Below, piece by piece: positions 60,354-64,000 of a DNA stretch of 64,000 bases (the stretch's first letter is position 1; every line of letters starts with the position of its first letter). The translations under genes were made by a program, and so were the position numbers. Origin of the DNA: Peristeroidobacter agariperforans (GTDB lineage: Bacteria; Pseudomonadota; Gammaproteobacteria; Steroidobacterales; Steroidobacteraceae); NCBI RefSeq assembly GCF_004138335.1, contig NZ_RYFW01000001.1, positions 992,001 to 1,056,000 on the forward strand. Reading direction: 5' to 3'. Below the pieces are notes generated by a model. The model searched no databases. It was not told where the DNA came from and saw nothing but the letters and a program-made list of their open reading frames with translations.

Positions 60354-60983
60354 TCAACCCAACAAGCGTCGTATCAACGTTTGTAGCTCGGATCGGTCGC
60401 GCTGCAACCTGTCCCCGAGGCCCGCGACGATCATTTCGAGCTCACCGGTGGCGCGCTCGAAGTCATCGTTCACGACGACGTAGTCGAACTCGTTCCAATG
60501 GGACATGTCGGCGATCGAATCGCGCAGGCGACGCGCGATGACTTCATCGTTGTCCGTTTGCCGGCCGCGCAAGCGTTGTTCGAGTGCTTCGCGCGAGGGC
60601 GGCAGGATGAAAATGGACTGACATTCGGGCATGGCGCGGCGAATCTGTTGCGCACCCTGCCAGTCGATCTCTAGCAGCACGTTCTCGCCACTGCGAAGCA
60701 TGCTTTCGACCTGAGGTTTCGAGGTGCCGTAGTAATTGTCGAACACACGGGCGTGCTCGAGGAAATCGCCGGCCGCAACCATGCGCTCGAACTCGGCGTG
60801 ATCGACGAAGAAGTAATCGCGGCCGTGGTGTTCGTTGGGACGAGGTTTGCGAGTCGTATAGGAAATGGAAAAGCGCAGCGACGGCACGCGCGCCATCAAT
60901 GCACGCACCAGCGTCGTCTTGCCCGCACCCGACGGCGCGGCGATCACAAAGAGTTTTCCTCGGGTTCCCGACACTGCACTCAT
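60354..60983 (-). CDS. gmk: Guanylate kinase
   Basis: A 209-residue cytosolic kinase that converts GMP to GDP with ATP. The P-loop is APSGAGKTTLVRAL at residues about 16-29. GMP-binding parts are SYTTRKPRPNEHHGRDYFFV and the EHARVFDNYYGTSK segment, and NVLLEIDWQGA follows. All are canonical. It overlaps the end of yicC by four bases (its ATG sits in the yicC stop), a conserved pair. No terminator was recognised after it. Confidence 0.97.
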   Translation of the reverse strand: MSAVSGTRGKLFVIAAPSGAGKTTLVRALMARVPSLRFSISYTTRKPRPNEHHGRDYFFVDHAEFERMVAAGDFLEHARVFDNYYGTSKPQVESMLRSGENVLLEIDWQGAQQIRRAMPECQSIFILPPSREALEQRLRGRQTDNDEVIARRLRDSIADMSHWNEFDYVVVNDDFERATGELEMIVAGLGDRLQRDRSELQTLIRRLLG

Positions 60984-61846
60984 TCCACGTTCTGTACTTG
61001 TTCGCGCATCTGCTCGATCGCGACTTTCATATCCACGGCCGCCCGCGTCGTCTCGCTGTCCTGAGACTTGGATGAAAGCGTATTGGCTTCGCGATTCAGC
61101 TCCTGCATCAGGAAGTCCAGGCGGCGGCCGGCGGGCTCGGCGGAATTCAGCACCGACGTCACTTCGTCCAGATGCGCGCCGAGGCGGTCCAACTCCTCAT
61201 CCACATCCATCTTGTGCGCGTACAGCACGAGCTCCTGCTCCAAGCGCTCGGGATCCGCCGTCGTGCCGAGTTGCGCGATCCGCTCGACGATGCGTTCACG
61301 CATGCGGCGCGAGACTTCCGGCAAACGCGCGCGTACTGCTTGGACTTGTGTGCGCATCGTTAAACACCGGGTCAGCAACAACTCGCGAATTCGTTGCCCT
61401 TCGCGCAGGCGAGTGTCGTTCAACTCGTTCAGCGCTTCCTGCACGAGCTCCAACGCAGCCGCGAGCACCGGCTTGATGTCCACTTCGGCTTCGCGCACCA
61501 CGCCGGGCCAGCGCAGCACATCGATCGGACTGACCGGCGCGGGATACTTCAGCTGACCCCGGACCTGTTCCACGCGGGCGACCAGCTCGTCCAGCAACTG
61601 CGAGTCCAGCTCCAGCGACCGCTGCGTGCCCGCCGCCGACTTCAGGTACAGGTTGGCGTCCACCTTGCCTCGGCGCAGCGCCGCGGTGACCGCCTGGCGC
61701 ACGTCGTTGTCCAGCGCCTTCAGCTCTTCGGGCAGGCGCAGCGAGGTCTCGAGGTAGCGATGGTTCACGGTGCGCAGCTCGCACACCAGCGTACCCCATG
61801 GGCCCTGGCGCTCGCGCCGGGCGAAACCTGTCATGCTGCGGATCAT
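60980..61846 (-). CDS. yicC: YicC-type endoribonuclease
   Basis: A 288-residue protein of the YicC/YloC family, whose members have been shown to act as endoribonucleases. The N-terminus is MIRSMTGFARRE, then LRTVNHRYLETSLRLPEEL. The C-terminal domain ends with ELNREANTLSSKSQD and the conserved EQMREQVQNVE. It overlaps gmk. On the other side it is divergent from the PP2C gene, with 76 bases between the yicC start and the longest possible PP2C start. In many gammaproteobacteria yicC lies beside rph, as it nearly does here. Confidence 0.94.
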   Translation of the reverse strand: MIRSMTGFARRERQGPWGTLVCELRTVNHRYLETSLRLPEELKALDNDVRQAVTAALRRGKVDANLYLKSAAGTQRSLELDSQLLDELVARVEQVRGQLKYPAPVSPIDVLRWPGVVREAEVDIKPVLAAALELVQEALNELNDTRLREGQRIRELLLTRCLTMRTQVQAVRARLPEVSRRMRERIVERIAQLGTTADPERLEQELVLYAHKMDVDEELDRLGAHLDEVTSVLNSAEPAGRRLDFLMQELNREANTLSSKSQDSETTRAAVDMKVAIEQMREQVQNVE

Positions 61847-61885
61847 TATTTCGTGCCGTTGGGAGAGATTAAGGCAAACGCTGTC

Positions 61886-61914
61886 TTACACGGTGCGTGA
61901 CGCGATGCTATAAA
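61886..61914 (+). promoter_or_regulatory. Sigma-70 promoter of the PP2C-rph-rdgB genes
   Basis: TTACAC (61886-61891) and TATAAA (61909-61914) are separated by exactly 17 bases. Transcription would begin near 61920, which leaves almost no leader for the TTG at 61923 and favours the later TTG at 61974 as the PP2C start. Confidence 0.65.
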
Positions 61915-61973
61915 GCGACGCCTTGAAAGGGGCAAGTGTATCAGCTGAAGAGCCGTCCGGCCGGAGCCCGCGC

Positions 61974-62720
61974 TTGCGGATCGAGCATGCAGATTTAAGT
62001 CTGATCGGTGATCGTGAGGACAACCAGGACCGTGTGACCGTCGCCGCCACCGATAAGGCGGCGCTGCTCGTGGTCATCGATGGCATGGGCGGTCATTCCG
62101 ATGGCAGCCGCGCCGCCGACACGGCGCTGAAAAGCCTGCTGGATTCTTTCCAGCAAACGCCCTTACCGATGTTCGATCCCATCGGCTTCCTGCATTTGTC
62201 GCTAAGTCGCGCGCACGACGACGTCGCCCGCCTGGGCAACGGCCAGAGCATCGATGCGCGGCCGCGCGCCACGATTGCGGTGTGCCTGGTCCAGGAAGGC
62301 GCAGCCTATTGGGCGCACGTCGGCGACAGCCGCATCTATCACATCCGTCACGGCAAGCTGGTGGCGCGCACCCGCGACCACAGCCATGTCGAGCTGCTGT
62401 TGCGCGAAGGCAAGATCACCGAGGAAGAGCTGCCCAATCACCCGATGCGCAACTTCGTCGAGTGCTGCCTTGGCGGCGATCCGGCGATTCCCGAGATGAC
62501 CATCAGCGGCCGGCACGCACTACAGGCCGGCGACGTGCTGCTGTTGTGTACCGATGGCATCTGGGCAAACCTGCGCGACACGGATATCGCCGCATTTTTC
62601 CGGGACGACACACAACAACTGCGGGCCTGGCTGGAAGCCCTGGGCCGACGCGCAGTTCAGGCTGCATCGCCTTTCAGCGATAATTCCACCGCTGCCGTGA
62701 TGCGCTACCTCAGCAACTAG
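61974..62720 (+). CDS. PP2C-type protein serine/threonine phosphatase
   Basis: A 248-residue metal-dependent phosphatase. Motifs are IGDREDNQDRV, VVIDGMGGHSDGSRAA with the Asp-Gly metal site, YWAHVGDSRIYHIRHG, LARTRDHSH-type and LLLCTDGIWANL. These form the full PP2C active site. A TTG at 61974 has GGAG seven bases upstream and is preferred; an earlier in-frame TTG at 61923 lies almost on the transcription start. It lies between yicC and rph, as in many related genomes. The kinase partner is not in the window. Confidence 0.85.
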   Translation: MRIEHADLSLIGDREDNQDRVTVAATDKAALLVVIDGMGGHSDGSRAADTALKSLLDSFQQTPLPMFDPIGFLHLSLSRAHDDVARLGNGQSIDARPRATIAVCLVQEGAAYWAHVGDSRIYHIRHGKLVARTRDHSHVELLLREGKITEEELPNHPMRNFVECCLGGDPAIPEMTISGRHALQAGDVLLLCTDGIWANLRDTDIAAFFRDDTQQLRAWLEALGRRAVQAASPFSDNSTAAVMRYLSN

Positions 62721-62756
62721 CAGCATCGCTTTCCTACAGCTTCCGAGGGAGGAAGC

Positions 62757-63482
62757 ATGAAATCCAGACCCAGTGGCCGCGCTCTCGATGAGCTGCGGCC
62801 GATCCGCATTACTCGTCGTTTCACCCGTCACGCCGAAGGCTCGGTGTTGATCGAGTGCGGTGACACGCGCGTGCTCTGTACCGCGAGCGTCGAGGAAACC
62901 ATTCCCTCCTTCCTGCGCAACTCGGGAAAAGGCTGGGTGACTGCCGAGTACGGCATGCTTCCGCGCGCCACTCACACTCGCAACAAGCGCGAGGCGGCGT
63001 CGGGTAAGCAAGGCGGTCGCACGCTGGAGATCCAGCGGCTCATCGGCAGAGCCTTGCGCGCGGTGATCGATCTCAAGGCGCTCGGCGAGCGCTCGATCAC
63101 CGTCGACTGCGACGTTCTGCAAGCGGATGGCGGCACGCGTACGGCTTCGATCACCGGCGGCTATGTGGCGATGGTCGATGCCGTCAATTCACTGGTGCGC
63201 AAGGGCGTGCTGCGCGATAGCCCGATTCATGGCCAGGTCGCAGCGATCTCGGTGGGCATCTGGTCGGGACAGCCGGTGCTGGATCTGGATTACGCCGAGG
63301 ACTCGGAGGCCGAGACCGACATGAACATCGTCATGAACAATGGCGGCGGTTTCATCGAGGTGCAGGGCACGGCCGAGGGTCATGCCTTCCGGCGCGAGGA
63401 GCTCGATGCTCTGCTGAATCTGGCCGCGAACGGTTGCGGTCAGCTGCTGGCGCGCCAGCTCGAAGCTTTGAACGCGGATTGA
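62757..63482 (+). CDS. rph: Ribonuclease PH
   Basis: A 241-residue phosphorolytic 3'-5' exoribonuclease that trims tRNA 3' ends. Blocks: [41 protein letters not shown] (given as residues about 60-80), [39 protein letters not shown] and [20 protein letters not shown]. Length and motifs are canonical, and no frameshift like that of E. coli K-12 strains is seen. GAGGGAGG precedes the ATG. The rdgB gene follows after 10 bases. Confidence 0.97.
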   Translation: MKSRPSGRALDELRPIRITRRFTRHAEGSVLIECGDTRVLCTASVEETIPSFLRNSGKGWVTAEYGMLPRATHTRNKREAASGKQGGRTLEIQRLIGRALRAVIDLKALGERSITVDCDVLQADGGTRTASITGGYVAMVDAVNSLVRKGVLRDSPIHGQVAAISVGIWSGQPVLDLDYAEDSEAETDMNIVMNNGGGFIEVQGTAEGHAFRREELDALLNLAANGCGQLLARQLEALNAD

Positions 63483-63492
63483 GCGGGGCCCG

Positions 63493-64000
63493 ATGCGCCT
63501 GGTGATCGCCACCGGCAATGCCGGCAAATTGAAGGAGCTGCGCGAGCTGCTGCCGCCGCCGGCCTTCGAAGTCCTGCCGCAGTCGCAGTTCACCTCGGTG
63601 AGTGTCGAGGAGACCGGGCTGACGTTCGTGGAGAACGCCATCCTGAAAGCACGACACGCGGCGGAAGCATCTGGCTTGCCGGCCATCGCCGATGATTCAG
63701 GCCTCGAAGTCGATGCACTCGAGGGTGCGCCCGGCATTTACTCCGCGCGCTATGCAGGCGTAGGTGCGAGCGACGAAGACAATCTGCGCAAGTTGCTCGC
63801 CGTGCTGGAAGGCAAATCGCCGGCAGAGCGCACCGCTCGTTATCAATGCGCGTTGGTGTACCTGCGCTCGCCACGAGATCCGTCGCCGCTGATTTGTCAG
63901 GCGAGTTGGGAAGGCCGCATCACCAGCAATCGTCGTGGCGCCGGCGGTTTCGGCTACGACCCGATCTTCGAGCTGGCCGATCGCCCGCTGACAGTGGCGG
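63493..64000 (+). CDS. rdgB: RdgB-type non-canonical purine NTP pyrophosphatase (truncated by window end)
   Basis: The first 169 codons of an ITP/XTP pyrophosphatase that removes deaminated purine nucleotides. The N-terminal signature is LVIATGNAGKLKEL, then TFVENAILKARHAA, LPAIADDSGLEVDAL and GIYSARYAG. A later GGFGYDPIFEL is at the end of the window. All conserved residues so far are present. The last 30 or so codons lie beyond base 64000. The start follows a GAGCGGGG ribosome-site-like stretch 10 bases after rph. Confidence 0.95.
   Translation, partial: MRLVIATGNAGKLKELRELLPPPAFEVLPQSQFTSVSVEETGLTFVENAILKARHAAEASGLPAIADDSGLEVDALEGAPGIYSARYAGVGASDEDNLRKLLAVLEGKSPAERTARYQCALVYLRSPRDPSPLICQASWEGRITSNRRGAGGFGYDPIFELADRPLTVA

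Overview
The window is chromosomal DNA of a GC-rich gammaproteobacterium. The evidence is gene order: rhodanese-grxC-secB-gpsA-trmL, glnA-ntrB-ntrC, glyQS, gyrB-recF-dnaN-dnaA next to rpmH-rnpA-yidD-yidC-mnmE, and gmk-yicC next to rph-rdgB. These combinations are typical of gammaproteobacteria. A deep-branching lineage of the Steroidobacter/Nevskia type would fit, but that is inference; no rRNA gene is present to settle it. No tRNA, rRNA, CRISPR array or insertion sequence was seen.

Layout. 1-2.4 kb: redox, secretion and phospholipid housekeeping genes. 2.4-8.3 kb: a leftward nitrogen-assimilation block (glnA, a DUF4124 protein, ntrB, ntrC, trmL). The glnA upstream region holds a sigma-54 promoter and two NtrC-like palindromes in the same geometry as the E. 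coli glnA control region. 8.3-12.1 kb: glyQS and plsC, closed by a strong bidirectional terminator. 12.1-22.5 kb: the replication-origin neighbourhood (gyrB, recF, dnaN, dnaA leftward; rpmH to mnmE rightward), with DnaA boxes, an AT-rich tract and two parS-like sites inside recF. 22.5-28.5 kb: small metal-binding, secreted and repair genes, including Ada, a diheme cytochrome and a degenerate dienelactone-hydrolase-like protein.

28.6-41.7 kb: a rightward Tad (tight-adherence, type IVc pilus) gene cluster. It has pilin-like and TadE/TadG-like proteins, CpaB/RcpC, the CpaC/RcpA secretin, the CpaF/TadA ATPase, TadB and TadC, and a trailing DUF192 gene. In its middle, between secretin and ATPase, sits a 747-residue protein. 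It joins a TadE-like N-terminal membrane segment, an acidic Gly/Ser/Asp-rich linker, a pretoxin HINT (self-cleaving) domain and a C-terminal Tox-REase-5 nuclease toxin domain. The next gene, overlapping it by four bases, looks like an Imm52-type immunity protein fused to a second Tox-REase-5 copy in which the catalytic Asp of DxK is Tyr. The most economical reading is a polymorphic toxin displayed or delivered by a Tad apparatus, with its immunity gene. This is the most interesting system in the window.

41.6-48.2 kb: an unusual set with a papain-like peptidase fused to an alpha/beta hydrolase, a UvrD-type helicase, a PhoD-like phosphatase and an unrecognised partner. 48.2-55.8 kb: an S9 peptidase, topoisomerase IB and large membrane/secreted proteins (DUF2339, DUF3999). 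55.9-64 kb: mnmG, far from mnmE and without rsmG/parAB beside it, then small envelope genes, gmk-yicC, a PP2C phosphatase, rph and a truncated rdgB.

Boundaries follow open frames and start-site evidence read by eye. Family names come from recognised motifs, not database searches.
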